From Algoriphagus sp. Y33 (GTDB lineage: Bacteria; Bacteroidota; Bacteroidia; Cytophagales; Cyclobacteriaceae), in assembly GCF_014838715.1 (NCBI RefSeq), contig NZ_CP061947.1, positions 5,570,001-5,634,000 of the forward strand: DNA of 64,000 bases, read 5' to 3'. Below the pieces are notes generated by a model. The model was not told the DNA's origin. It made no database searches and worked only from the letters and a program-made list of their open reading frames with translations. Numbering within the stretch: the stretch's first letter is position 1; every line of letters begins with the position of its first letter. The position numbers and the translations under genes are program-made. Shown piece by piece: positions 17,361 to 26,077 of this stretch.

Positions 17361-17921
17361 ATGCGTAAGAAACTTCAAGACCTGAAAGACTTGCCCCCGT
17401 TGGACCCGGGTATAGATGCAGTGGATAATTACTGGTATCTGATTATGTATTTGCGTGATTTGATCAAAGCTTCTGAGATCAAAGCCGGCTTAGTGTTGTC
17501 TTTTTATGGGTTATTGATGAATGTCTTTTTTCAGTTTTATGAGCATCTGATAGCGTTGGCTTCTTCAGATGTTCTCACATACGGATTCATGGGAGCTTGG
17601 TTTGTATTCACTGTGGTTTCTATTTATTATAGTTTCAGATGCTTTATGCCGCAGATTGAGACCAATTATGACAAGAGCGTTTTCTTTTTTGGGAACATTA
17701 TTTCCTCCTATGGCCCGATTAAAGATTATGTGAAAGAGCTGGAAAAAGTAAACACCAGCAGGCGGCCGCTCTTTGATCAGTTAGGGGAGCAAGTTTATAT
17801 CAACGCCAAGATCACGGCAGCAAAGTTCAGAAATGTCAACCTTTCCGTTCGATATTTATCGTTTAACATTGCTCTGATGTTTGTCTTTATCCTGTATTAT
17901 GCCATAAAGACAGCTTTTTAG
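17361..17921 (+). CDS. Pycsar-effector-like (PycTM/DUF5706) membrane protein
   Basis: This membrane protein of 186 residues has three predicted membrane segments, at about residues 42-60, 72-92 and 166-183. Sequence features match the PycTM (DUF5706) family. These are the EIKAGLVLSFYGLL block at the start of segment 1, the SVFFFGNI segment near residue 106, and the QVYINAKITAAKFRNVNLSVR block leading into the last segment. In Pycsar antiphage systems such proteins respond to cyclic UMP or CMP made by a cognate cyclase and disrupt the membrane. No cyclase gene is present here. Instead, an HD-domain hydrolase gene starts 20 bases downstream, so the protein may be controlled by nucleotide breakdown rather than serve in classical defence. 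The family call is good; the role is inferred. Confidence 0.7.
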   Translation: MRKKLQDLKDLPPLDPGIDAVDNYWYLIMYLRDLIKASEIKAGLVLSFYGLLMNVFFQFYEHLIALASSDVLTYGFMGAWFVFTVVSIYYSFRCFMPQIETNYDKSVFFFGNIISSYGPIKDYVKELEKVNTSRRPLFDQLGEQVYINAKITAAKFRNVNLSVRYLSFNIALMFVFILYYAIKTAF

Positions 17922-17941
17922 CAATTAGCCCTGTTTCGTCC

Positions 17942-18517
17942 ATGAAAGGATATCGCACGCTTCGTAATCAAGTTCTCTCCAATCTTGAGGCTAATCTACC
18001 CAAGGAATTGACGTACCATGCGCTTGACCATACTCTGGATGTATTGAATGTGTGTAATCAGTACATCAGGCGGGAAAAGCTTCCGGAGAAAGAGCGGTAC
18101 TTGCTTAGAGTCGGAGCGATTGTTCACGATATGGGTTTTCTCAAAGGCTCGGAGAATCATGAAGAAGTGGGGGCGGGTATGGCAGAGACTATTTTGAAGG
18201 ATCTGGGAGTGAATCAGAAAGATATAGAGATTGTAAAGGGGTTGGTGATGGCCACCAGAATTCCCCAAAAACCGCAAACCCATCTTCAACGGATCATTTG
18301 TGACGCTGATTTGGATTACTTGGGCAGGGATGATTATCCCCAAACCAGCCGGAAGTTGTTCGAGGAATTAAAAAATATGAATGCGATCTCTACCGACTTG
18401 GAATGGAGGGATCTCCAGATTAATTTCTTGAAGACACATCATTTTCATACGCCGTTTGCAATCAGATATAGGGAGCCACAGAAGCAAATTTGGCTAAATA
18501 AACTGCTGGATTCTTAA
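17942..18517 (+). CDS. HD-domain phosphohydrolase
   Basis: This is a cytoplasmic metal-dependent phosphohydrolase of 191 residues. The HD signature is complete: a histidine at H30 (YHALDHTLDV), the HD pair at H62-D63 (GAIVHDMGFL), a helper histidine in ENHEEVG, and a distal aspartate in ICDADLDYLG near 121. HD proteins cleave nucleotides or cyclic nucleotides, and the substrate here is not known. The gene follows the PycTM-like gene by 20 bases and almost certainly forms an operon with it. In related Bacteroidota proteins an HD domain and the PycTM segment are often fused in one chain. Its TAA stop shares the palindrome TTAA with the stop of convergent rodA. Confidence 0.85.
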   Translation: MKGYRTLRNQVLSNLEANLPKELTYHALDHTLDVLNVCNQYIRREKLPEKERYLLRVGAIVHDMGFLKGSENHEEVGAGMAETILKDLGVNQKDIEIVKGLVMATRIPQKPQTHLQRIICDADLDYLGRDDYPQTSRKLFEELKNMNAISTDLEWRDLQINFLKTHHFHTPFAIRYREPQKQIWLNKLLDS

Positions 18518-19788
18518 CCCATTCTACCCAACTGAAGCGCTCTGGCACTGTCCATTTTGATGAAGATAAAGAGCAAAATGGTAAATGACCACAGCGAAGA
18601 ACCTCCATAACTTAAGAAAGGCAACGGAATCCCTACCACAGGGAATAGACCAATGGTCATGGCGATATTGATCATGAAGTGGAATGTCAGGATTGAAATC
18701 ACGCCGTAACCATATATTCTATTGAATCTATTCTTTTGGCGCTCAGCCATAAAAACCAATCTGGTAAGCAAAGCTACAAACAGTGAAATTACTACTAGGC
18801 TGCCTAGCCAGCCAAATTCTTCACCTAAAGTACAAAAGATGAAATCGGTATGTTGCTCTGGGACAAAGTCAAACTTGGTCTGGGTGCCCTGCAAATAACC
18901 TTTTCCTGTAAGTCCCCCTGAACCAATCGCTATTTTCGACTGAGTGACATTCCAGCCGACGCCAAGCGGATCAAGGTCAGGGTTGAACAGCACCATAACT
19001 CTGTTTTGCTGATGCTGGGGGAGCTTGGATACTACATAATCAAGGCTGTAGGTGAATGCTATCAACCCTATACCTATCAGACTGAATGCGATAATCTGCT
19101 GAGGGGTCTTTTTTCCCAGCAGAATTAGGATGATGACTATCACCACAATCGCTCCTGCCAGATAAAGATTGTTTTCTATCCCCAAAGCGAGCAAAACCAA
19201 TGCGATTAAACCGATACCAAGCACATAATATTTTTGCGGAAGACCTTCACGATAGAACATGATCAAAAAGGAGAAATACACCATTGCAGTACCTGTATCC
19301 GGCTGAAGAATGATAAATACTATCGGCAATAAGAGCACACCGAATGCCTGTAGTTGATATTGGGTTTTGGAGAGATCAAAGGTTGGTCTTTCCATAAACT
19401 TGGCCAATGCCAATGCGGTTGCAAATTTGGCAAACTCCCCAGGTTGGATACGAAAAGAGCCAATGCCAATCGAGAGTATCTGCCCATTTACTTCTTTTCC
19501 CAGAAAAGGAGTGAGTAGCAACAATACCAGCATTACCAGATATAGGGGGATAGCCAGATTTTCGAAGAGCCGGTAATCCGCAGCCATGATTACGATGATA
19601 ATCGCGATTGCTGTTCCTATCCATACCAGTTGGACTCCGGAATTGATGGAGGTATCGAAGATGCTTTTATCTACTTGTCCGTCGTAGACTGCGGCATAGA
19701 TATTAAACCAACCTACCATTACCAATGCGAAATAGATCATAACGGTGACCCAATCCACCCGATTTATGTTGATATCCTTTTCGCGCAT
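18514..19788 (-). CDS. rodA: Rod-shape SEDS glycosyltransferase RodA
   Basis: RodA polymerises lipid II into glycan strands during cell elongation and works with PBP2. The 424-residue protein has about ten hydrophobic segments and SEDS hallmarks: QPDTGTAMVYFSFL near residue 162, the large loop with VTQSKIAIGSGGLTGKGYLQ, FVPEQHTDFIFCTLGEEFG, and the closing GIPLPFLSYGGSS block. The catalytic-site aspartate of SEDS proteins would lie in the HTDFIF region. Its ATG overlaps the stop of the PBP2 gene by one base (TAATG), so translation is probably coupled. This is the last gene of the mre operon, and it converges on the HD gene without a terminator between them. Confidence 0.97.
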   Translation of the reverse strand: MREKDININRVDWVTVMIYFALVMVGWFNIYAAVYDGQVDKSIFDTSINSGVQLVWIGTAIAIIIVIMAADYRLFENLAIPLYLVMLVLLLLTPFLGKEVNGQILSIGIGSFRIQPGEFAKFATALALAKFMERPTFDLSKTQYQLQAFGVLLLPIVFIILQPDTGTAMVYFSFLIMFYREGLPQKYYVLGIGLIALVLLALGIENNLYLAGAIVVIVIILILLGKKTPQQIIAFSLIGIGLIAFTYSLDYVVSKLPQHQQNRVMVLFNPDLDPLGVGWNVTQSKIAIGSGGLTGKGYLQGTQTKFDFVPEQHTDFIFCTLGEEFGWLGSLVVISLFVALLTRLVFMAERQKNRFNRIYGYGVISILTFHFMINIAMTIGLFPVVGIPLPFLSYGGSSLWSFTILLFIFIKMDSARALQLGRMG

Positions 19789-21590
19789 TAATAAATGAAA
19801 TTTCCTGTCATGACGTATTGCTCAAGTTCAGGCCGGGAGATACTGTCCTTTAGATATTTTTCTATCATCAGAGAAGCTGTACTTGCTGCGGCTCTGCCTC
19901 CCCATCCTGCATTTTCCACATAGACGGCTATCGCTATTTGAGGATTTTCTTTTGGGGCAAAAGCAATAAACACGGAGTGATCTTCTCCATGGGGATTTTG
20001 TGCAGTTCCGGTTTTTCCTGCGATTTGAATATCCTTCATAAGTGCACGCTGGGCTGTGCCAAACAAAGCCTGTACCATAGCGTCCTGTACCATGTCAAAA
20101 TGGTGCGCATCCACACCTACTTCATGCTTGGTCAGGTATTCTTGGGGAATTTGATTCTTGTCTCCGTCAATTGATCTTATCAAGTGGGGAGTATAGTAAA
20201 AACCTTTATTGGCAAAAATTGCAGCCAAATTAGCCATTTGAAGCGGTGTGACCAATAATTCTCCCTGCCCTATTGACAAAGAGTAGATGGTGGAGTATTT
20301 CCAGCGGCCATTGCCATAATAATGATCATAATAGGCACTGTTTGGCACCAAACCTTTCTTTTCATTTGGCATATCTACTCCTAGCGGGGAGCCAAGCCCA
20401 AATTTTAACACCTGCTCTCTCCAGGCGTTAAGCCCAATTTCCGTATCCTTGAAGGTATTGCTAGATACTTCCTGATTGATAATCTGACGGAAAGCCTGGT
20501 GATAGTACGGATTACAGGAGTTTCGGATTGCACCAAATAGATTGACGGGTGAAGGGTGATTATGGCATGCAACCAAAGACCTGTTGCAGGCAAAGGTAGT
20601 CTCAGGGGTCAAAATACCTTCTTGAAGGCCTATTAGGCTTTGGACAATTTTAAAGATAGAGCCTGGGGGATAAGTAGCCATGATAGGGCGATTGAACAAA
20701 GGCTTTGTTTCCAACTTATTTAGAGCAGTATAGCTTTTGCCAAAATCAGATCCTGTCAGGCTGTTTGGGTCATAAAAAGGAGCGGAGATCATGGATAGAA
20801 TTTCCCCGGTTTTTGGTTCAATGGCTACTACTGATCCTGTTTTTCCCATCATTAGCTTTTCCCCATATTTCTGTAGTTCCAGATCTATGGAAGAGTTGAT
20901 ATTGCGCCCTGCTATAGATGCGGTGTCATATTCCCCTTCTTTGAAAGGACCTTTGTCAACCCCACGCACGTTGACCATCTTATATTTTACCCCTTTGGTA
21001 CCGCGGAGCTGATCCTCATAGAAGCGTTCCATTCCACTCAGCCCCACATAGTCTCCCTGTGTGTAATATTTAGAACTGTCGCGTTCCAGTTGTCTGCCAC
21101 TGATCTCGCCTATGTAGCCGAGAGCATGGGAAGCTACCGGCTCGGGATAGGAACGTACTGACCGGGTAGTAATGAAGAGTCCCGGGTAATCGATCAGAAA
21201 ATCCTGGATTCTGGCAAAATCATTGGTAGAAATCTGCTTGATGAAAGTAGAAGGCTTTACGTAAGAGTATTTTCGGGCAGCTTGATAGGATTCGATCAAA
21301 TGCTCTTTGGTAATCCCAAAAAGTTCCAAGAAACGGGTAGTATCTCCCACTTGAAACTCTTTAGGCACGATCATCAAATCAAAAATGGGATTGTTGTATA
21401 CGAGTAGTTTTCCCTTGCGGTCATATACCAGTCCTCGATAGGGGTGATCCACCACTCGTTGAATGGCGTTCCGCTCAGCTCTTTTTGTGAAGCTGTCGTC
21501 CATCACTTGTATCATAAATAGCTTGGTCAATAGAACCAAACCTACCAAGAATACAAAGATGATTATTACTACGGGCCTTTGGTCGTTCAT
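19788..21590 (-). CDS. mrdA: Penicillin-binding protein 2, elongation transpeptidase
   Basis: This class B penicillin-binding protein cross-links peptidoglycan in the elongasome with RodA. It has 600 residues, one N-terminal membrane segment (about 8-26), and a dimerisation/pedestal domain. The transpeptidase domain carries the active-site serine in YPPGSIFKIVQS (S-x-x-K) near residue 314, an S-x-N-like motif in IRNSCNPYYH, and KTGTAQNP near residue 533. It overlaps mreD upstream by one base (TGATG) and rodA downstream by one base, so stoichiometry is likely set by translational coupling. Its length is normal for PBP2. Confidence 0.96.
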   Translation of the reverse strand: MNDQRPVVIIIFVFLVGLVLLTKLFMIQVMDDSFTKRAERNAIQRVVDHPYRGLVYDRKGKLLVYNNPIFDLMIVPKEFQVGDTTRFLELFGITKEHLIESYQAARKYSYVKPSTFIKQISTNDFARIQDFLIDYPGLFITTRSVRSYPEPVASHALGYIGEISGRQLERDSSKYYTQGDYVGLSGMERFYEDQLRGTKGVKYKMVNVRGVDKGPFKEGEYDTASIAGRNINSSIDLELQKYGEKLMMGKTGSVVAIEPKTGEILSMISAPFYDPNSLTGSDFGKSYTALNKLETKPLFNRPIMATYPPGSIFKIVQSLIGLQEGILTPETTFACNRSLVACHNHPSPVNLFGAIRNSCNPYYHQAFRQIINQEVSSNTFKDTEIGLNAWREQVLKFGLGSPLGVDMPNEKKGLVPNSAYYDHYYGNGRWKYSTIYSLSIGQGELLVTPLQMANLAAIFANKGFYYTPHLIRSIDGDKNQIPQEYLTKHEVGVDAHHFDMVQDAMVQALFGTAQRALMKDIQIAGKTGTAQNPHGEDHSVFIAFAPKENPQIAIAVYVENAGWGGRAAASTASLMIEKYLKDSISRPELEQYVMTGNFIY

Positions 21591-22111
21591 CAGATTCCTC
21601 TCCTACGTTTGAAGAACAGTAGTTGTACAATTATAGCCAAAATGACTGTAAATATGGAAGAGAAAAGACTTTTGTTTAGTACGCCATATAATCCTCCGGT
21701 ACCCCATTGATCGGCAATGAAAAACGTCAATGAAAAGGCAAAAACCAAAGGCAATGAATAGCTTATATACCAGCCAATTCCCATTTCCGGGAGGGTAGGG
21801 TTATTCGCATCATCATACCCGCCATTTGGGCTGATGGCTTTGAGCCAGTAAGTTCTCAAAAACGCCATAAGCGTCGCGGCCGCTGCGTGGAGTCCAAGTG
21901 TGTCATAAAATACATCTATAAGCAATCCTAACCCAAAGCTGATCAGGATGAGGGGAAAGCTCCGCATGTTTATGGGGAAACTCAGAATACCCAGTAAATA
22001 AATGAAACAGAAAGCCACACCAAAAAGCGCAAGGTTTTTCAGCAGTAAAACCTGTACCAAAAACAGACAAGTCACTAAGAAGACATAAGTGATCAGGTTT
22101 CTAAAATTCAT
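21590..22111 (-). CDS. mreD: Rod shape-determining protein MreD
   Basis: MreD is an inner-membrane component of the elongasome that connects MreC and the synthases. The protein has 173 residues with about five hydrophobic segments. Sequence in this family is poorly conserved, so the call rests on its hydrophobic profile, its length and its position between mreC and mrdA. Its start overlaps the end of mreC by 11 bases. Confidence 0.88.
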   Translation of the reverse strand: MNFRNLITYVFLVTCLFLVQVLLLKNLALFGVAFCFIYLLGILSFPINMRSFPLILISFGLGLLIDVFYDTLGLHAAAATLMAFLRTYWLKAISPNGGYDDANNPTLPEMGIGWYISYSLPLVFAFSLTFFIADQWGTGGLYGVLNKSLFSSIFTVILAIIVQLLFFKRRRGI

Positions 22112-22937
22112 TTTCTATTTCGGATTGCTTGTAAAGAGAATCAAGCTCAGCCAATTGAGTGTTTTCTACCAGGTATACGTAATGAGCCTTGCTGAAATCC
22201 GTGCTTAGGTTTATTACAATGTCCAAATAGTTTGGATCTTCACCTTGATCTATGCTCTCGATGAAGCCTACAAGGATCCCCTCCGGGAAAACCGCACTGT
22301 ATCCAGTGGTGATGACTGTGTCACCGACGTTAGCGGTCACATGGCGGGGCACATAGAGAAGCTTGGTTTTCTTGGAGTCCTTGCCGTCCCACTTGGTTGT
22401 GCCGAATGATCCGTTTGTCTTGATTTTGGAAGAAAGGCTCATCTCCGTGTTGAGCAGGGAAATGGCTACCGAGTAATTTTCAGACACGGACTTCACTCTT
22501 CCAATAGCTCCCTGTTCGTTGAATACTCCCATTCCAGGTCTTACACCGTCTTTAGCCCCTTTGTTAAGGGTAATGTGGTTTTGGGCAAAACGCAGGGAAT
22601 TGCTGATAATTCGAGCTCCTTTGAAATTGAACTGTGCCTCAAATGCAGAATCCAATTCGAGAGTAGCACTGTCCGGAATAGCATTCATGGTCTTAAGATG
22701 CCCGATTAAATCAGCATTTTCACTAAGGAGCACTTCATTGGCTTCAGCAAGAGTAAAGAAATCCAGAATATCCGAACGGACTTTGAGAATAGAGCCTGTT
22801 ACTGCATTGGAACTATTGAAGAAAGCTGCACCCTGCGGTGAATTATTGGAGACAATTAACCCTATCGCCAATACTTCAAGTAAAACAAATAAGAGGAAAG
22901 ACCTTAGACTATAAAGGAATTGAAGGATGCGTAGCAT
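22101..22937 (-). CDS. mreC: Rod shape-determining protein MreC
   Basis: MreC is a periplasmic scaffold anchored by a single membrane helix that organises the elongation machinery and activates PBP2. The 278-residue protein starts with a membrane segment (about residues 11-30), then a short coiled-coil region (about 60-85) that drives dimerisation. Two beta domains follow, with ITLNKGAKDGVRPGMGVFN near residue 125 and VGDTVITTGYSAVFPEGI near residue 205, both characteristic of MreC. The gene begins 7 bases after mreB. Confidence 0.94.
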   Translation of the reverse strand: MLRILQFLYSLRSFLLFVLLEVLAIGLIVSNNSPQGAAFFNSSNAVTGSILKVRSDILDFFTLAEANEVLLSENADLIGHLKTMNAIPDSATLELDSAFEAQFNFKGARIISNSLRFAQNHITLNKGAKDGVRPGMGVFNEQGAIGRVKSVSENYSVAISLLNTEMSLSSKIKTNGSFGTTKWDGKDSKKTKLLYVPRHVTANVGDTVITTGYSAVFPEGILVGFIESIDQGEDPNYLDIVINLSTDFSKAHYVYLVENTQLAELDSLYKQSEIENEF

Positions 22938-22944
22938 TCTGGGT

Positions 22945-23973
22945 TTAAGTCATCAATACTGTTCGGAAATTCTGTATGTTTTTCAAGGCAGTGCCTGTTC
23001 CTCTCACCACAGCTCTAAGCGGATCTTCTGCAATATGGATTGGGAGTTTAGTCTTTTGATGCAGTCTTTTGTCCAGACCTTTCAGCAATGCTCCACCGCC
23101 AGTCAGGTGAATGCCGTTGTCATAGATGTCCGCAGAGAGTTCCGGAGGTGAAATCTCCAATGCTTTCAGTACGGCTTCCTCAATTTTCGAAACCGATTTG
23201 TCAAGAGAGAAGGCAATTTCAGAATAAGAGACTTTGATCACCTTAGGAATCCCAGTCATCAAGTCACGGCCTCTGATCTCGTAATCTTCCGGAGGCTCGT
23301 CCAGTTCAGTCAGCGCCGATCCGATTGCGATTTTCACCTTTTCGGCAGAACGCTCACCGATCAGCAAGTTGTGCTGACGGCGCATGTAGTCCAAGATGTC
23401 TTTGGTGAATGTGTCTCCCGCCACCCTGATAGACTGATCCGCTACTATACCCGATAATGCGATCAGAGCAATCTCTGTAGTACCTCCTCCGATATCCACA
23501 ATCATGGATCCCATAGGTTTTTCTATATCGATACCGATTCCGATTGCCGCGGCGATTGGTTCGAAAATCATATACACTTCTTTTGCTCCGGCGTGTTCAG
23601 CCGAATCACGTACTGCTCTTTTTTCCACTTCAGTAATTCCCGAAGGAATACATATCACCATGCGATGTGATTGGGGGAATAGTCCTTTTTTCTGGCCGGG
23701 GATCATTTTGATTAACCCCCTGATCATTTGCTCTGCGGCGTAGAAATCGGCAATCACACCATCTTTCAGTGGACGTATAGTCTTTATGTTTTCGTGTGTT
23801 TTCTCATGCATGTTCATCGCTTCACGACCCACTGCCAATACGCGGTTGGTGGTTTTGTCTATTGCGATGATAGAAGGCTCGTCAACTACGATTTTATCTT
23901 TATGAATGATCAGAGTATTTGCGGTACCGAGGTCAATTGCAATATCACTAGAGAAAAAGTCAAATAATCCCAT
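22945..23973 (-). CDS. mreB: Actin-like rod shape protein MreB
   Basis: MreB forms membrane-bound filaments that steer lateral wall synthesis. The 342-residue protein shows actin-fold motifs: phosphate-1 IAIDLGTANTLI at the start, phosphate-2 MIVDIGGGTTEIAL near residue 158, and the adenosine motif IHLTGGGALLKGL near residue 288. It is the first gene of a five-gene operon (mreB, mreC, mreD, mrdA, rodA) and diverges from rimP across about 315 bases. The N-terminal MGLFDFFSSD is a probable amphipathic membrane-targeting segment. Confidence 0.98.
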   Translation of the reverse strand: MGLFDFFSSDIAIDLGTANTLIIHKDKIVVDEPSIIAIDKTTNRVLAVGREAMNMHEKTHENIKTIRPLKDGVIADFYAAEQMIRGLIKMIPGQKKGLFPQSHRMVICIPSGITEVEKRAVRDSAEHAGAKEVYMIFEPIAAAIGIGIDIEKPMGSMIVDIGGGTTEIALIALSGIVADQSIRVAGDTFTKDILDYMRRQHNLLIGERSAEKVKIAIGSALTELDEPPEDYEIRGRDLMTGIPKVIKVSYSEIAFSLDKSVSKIEEAVLKALEISPPELSADIYDNGIHLTGGGALLKGLDKRLHQKTKLPIHIAEDPLRAVVRGTGTALKNIQNFRTVLMT

Positions 23974-24050
23974 TTTTAGGTATTGATTGTATTTATTGGA
24001 GTTAGGAGTTTAATATACTATGCTAAGCATTCATATTAAACGGGGGTCGG

Positions 24051-24058
24051 CAAAATTA
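24051..24058 (-). promoter_or_regulatory. Candidate -7 promoter box for the mre operon
   Basis: On the minus strand this reads TAATTTTG, matching TAnnTTTG, 78 bases before the mreB start codon. A TTTG lies 14 bases further upstream, closer than the usual spacing. Confidence 0.4.
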
Positions 24059-24196
24059 TTATCTTAATGGGACAAATTTGATAGAATCGGGATATTTTTT
24101 GGCAACAAAATCAAATGAATCTCTGGCAGCCTTAGTTTGCCGGGATTATTTCAAAAAAAAACCTAATTATCTCTAGCTCTTGATTTAGCCCTCTCA

Positions 24197-24227
24197 TTGT
24201 TTTTACTGCAAAATTATTTTACCTTTG
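24197..24227 (+). promoter_or_regulatory. Promoter for the rimP-nusA-infB operon
   Basis: TTG at 24197-24199 is followed after 20 bases by TACCTTTG at 24220-24227. Both sequence and spacing fit the Bacteroidota consensus (TTG, 19-21 bases, TAnnTTTG). This is the best promoter match in the window. Transcription would start near 24233. Confidence 0.7.
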
Positions 24228-24248
24228 CGTCGTATTCGAAAGTTTCTG

Positions 24249-24272
24249 GAGGGGACACCATATGGTCCCCTC
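24249..24272 (+). promoter_or_regulatory. Leader hairpin before rimP
   Basis: GAGGGGAC (24249-24256) and GTCCCCTC (24265-24272) form a perfect 8-bp stem around ACCATATG. The stem ends 16 bases before the rimP ATG, would occlude an in-frame upstream ATG in the loop, and is followed by a short T-rich run. It may act as an attenuator or a translation control element in the mRNA leader. Confidence 0.55.
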
Positions 24273-24288
24273 TTTCATTATGCATACT

Positions 24289-24765
24289 ATGACTGAATTG
24301 AAACAAGCTATCGAAGAGATTGTAGAGAAGCATCTTCCGGATGAAAGTCATTTCATTGTAGAGGTGAAAATGTCTGAGAAATCAGGCAAAAAGCTTCTCA
24401 ACATCCTTTTGGACGCTGATGAAGGGGTGACTATCCAAGCTTGCGCTAAGCTAAGCAGGGCTGTTTCGGAAGAGCTGGAGGCAAAAGATATGATGCCTGA
24501 AGCTTATATTCTGGAGGTCTCTTCCCCAGGGCTGGATTTTCCTTTGAGTAGTAGGAGACAATTTCAGAAAAATATCAACAGGGAGCTAAAGATTTCTTTG
24601 AACTCGGGTGAAGAAATTCAGGGCAAACTACTTGAAGTGACAGAAACCGGTGTGAAAGTACTGGTGAAAAAGAAAAAGGAAAAAGGCAAAAAAGCCACAG
24701 AAGAGGAGGTATCTCTTCCTTTTGAAGAGATGAAGAAATCAATTGTACAAGTATCTTTTAAATAA
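24289..24765 (+). CDS. rimP: Ribosome maturation factor RimP
   Basis: RimP helps assemble the 30S ribosomal subunit. The start at 24289 (MTELKQAIEEIVEK) gives 158 residues. The frame can be read from 24262, but that ATG lies in the loop of a leader hairpin and adds only MVPSFIMHT. The N-terminal domain (about 1-80) contains VTIQACAKLSRAVSEELE, and YILEVSSPGLDFPL marks the domain junction. A C-terminal SH3-like domain follows, with a Lys-rich loop near residue 135. nusA begins 5 bases after its stop, the usual rimP-nusA-infB order. Confidence 0.93.
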   Translation: MTELKQAIEEIVEKHLPDESHFIVEVKMSEKSGKKLLNILLDADEGVTIQACAKLSRAVSEELEAKDMMPEAYILEVSSPGLDFPLSSRRQFQKNINRELKISLNSGEEIQGKLLEVTETGVKVLVKKKKEKGKKATEEEVSLPFEEMKKSIVQVSFK

Positions 24766-24770
24766 ATAAA

Positions 24771-26015
24771 ATGGATGCCAAAGTCTTAATAGAATCCTTC
24801 GCTGAATTTGCGAGATCTAAAAATGTGGATCGACCTACAATGATCCGTATCTTGGAAGATGTGTTCAGGGCAATGATTCGCAAGAAGTTTGAAACTGATG
24901 AAAACTTCGATGTGACCATTAACGCTGATCAAGGTGACCTTGAGATATTCCGTATCCGTGAAATTGTTGACGACAATTCTGAGGATATTTGGGATTTTGA
25001 TAAAATCAGTTTTACAGAAGCACGTAAGATTGAGCCGGATTTTGAAATAGGAGAAGAAGTTTACGAGAAAATCGAATTGGAAGCTTTCGGAAGACGTGCC
25101 GTGCAGATGGCTCGCCAGACCTTGATTCAGCGAATTAAAGATCTCGAAAAAGATATTCTTTACAACAAGTATGAAGAACTGGTAGGTGAAATCGTAAGCG
25201 CTGAGGTTTATCAGATTCTGGGAAGAGAGATTCTTCTTATGGACGGTGAAGGCAACGAGTTGATTTTACCCAAAGCAGAGCAGATCTCAAAGGATCGCTT
25301 CAGAAAAGGAGATACAGTGAAGGCTATTGTCCACCGTGTGGATATGTCTAATGGTAATCCGAAAATCATTCTTTCCAGAACGTCTCCGGTTTTCCTGGAA
25401 CGTCTGTTTGAGAATGAAGTACCTGAGGTATATGATGGATTGATTACAATCATCAAGATTGTAAGAGAGCCGGGAGAAAGAGCGAAAGTGGCTGTTGAAT
25501 CATACGATGATCGTATCGATCCTGTGGGAGCTTGTGTGGGAATGAAAGGGTCAAGGATTCATGCAGTGGTAAGAGAATTGCAGAATGAAAATATTGATGT
25601 GATTAATTACACTGAAAACCTGGATTTGTATGTCACTAGAGCATTAAGTCCTGCCAAGGTTTCTTCGATCACAGCGAATGAAGAGACCAAGAGGATTTCT
25701 GTTTTCCTTAAGCCTGATCAAGTATCACTTGCCATAGGCAAAGGAGGATACAATATTAAACTTGCGAGTAGATTGATTGGTTATGAAATCGATGTATTCC
25801 GTGAGTTGAATGAGTACGAAGAAGAAGATGTAGATTTGATGGAGTTTGTTGATGAAATCGACAGCTGGATCATCGATGAATTAAAAAAGACAGGCTTAGA
25901 TACTGCCAAAAGCGTATTGAGCTTGACTAAAGAGGACCTGACTCGAAGAACAGAGCTTGAAGAAGAGACTGTAGATGAGATATTTAGGATTCTCGGACAA
26001 GAATTTGATCAATAA
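24771..26015 (+). CDS. nusA: Transcription termination/antitermination protein NusA
   Basis: NusA binds RNA polymerase and modulates pausing, termination and antitermination. The 414-residue protein has the N-terminal polymerase-binding domain (about 1-130), an S1 domain (about 135-200, VGEIVSAEVYQILGREILL), and two KH domains. The KH signatures are DPVGACVGMKGSRI near residue 250 and LAIGKGGYNIKLASRLIG near residue 322. A short acidic C-terminal region (about 350-414) follows, without the long repeats of proteobacterial NusA. It is the middle gene of the operon. Confidence 0.97.
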   Translation: MDAKVLIESFAEFARSKNVDRPTMIRILEDVFRAMIRKKFETDENFDVTINADQGDLEIFRIREIVDDNSEDIWDFDKISFTEARKIEPDFEIGEEVYEKIELEAFGRRAVQMARQTLIQRIKDLEKDILYNKYEELVGEIVSAEVYQILGREILLMDGEGNELILPKAEQISKDRFRKGDTVKAIVHRVDMSNGNPKIILSRTSPVFLERLFENEVPEVYDGLITIIKIVREPGERAKVAVESYDDRIDPVGACVGMKGSRIHAVVRELQNENIDVINYTENLDLYVTRALSPAKVSSITANEETKRISVFLKPDQVSLAIGKGGYNIKLASRLIGYEIDVFRELNEYEEEDVDLMEFVDEIDSWIIDELKKTGLDTAKSVLSLTKEDLTRRTELEEETVDEIFRILGQEFDQ

Positions 26016-26077
26016 ATCGGGAAATAATCCCCGTGTAATACCCTAATTATTTAAGATTTCGAAAGAAGTTTTTGCTT

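Larger units (their letters stand above)
23974..24288. other. Divergent promoter region between mreB and rimP
   Basis: No gene lies here. It holds a minus-strand TAATTTTG box at 24051-24058 that could serve mreB, a well-formed plus-strand promoter at 24197-24227, and the hairpin at 24249-24272 just before rimP. Confidence 0.6.

Noticed and set aside
17361..18517. A complete Pycsar antiphage system
   Set aside because: No pyrimidine cyclase gene is present in or near the pair, so only an effector-like protein and a hydrolase can be claimed.
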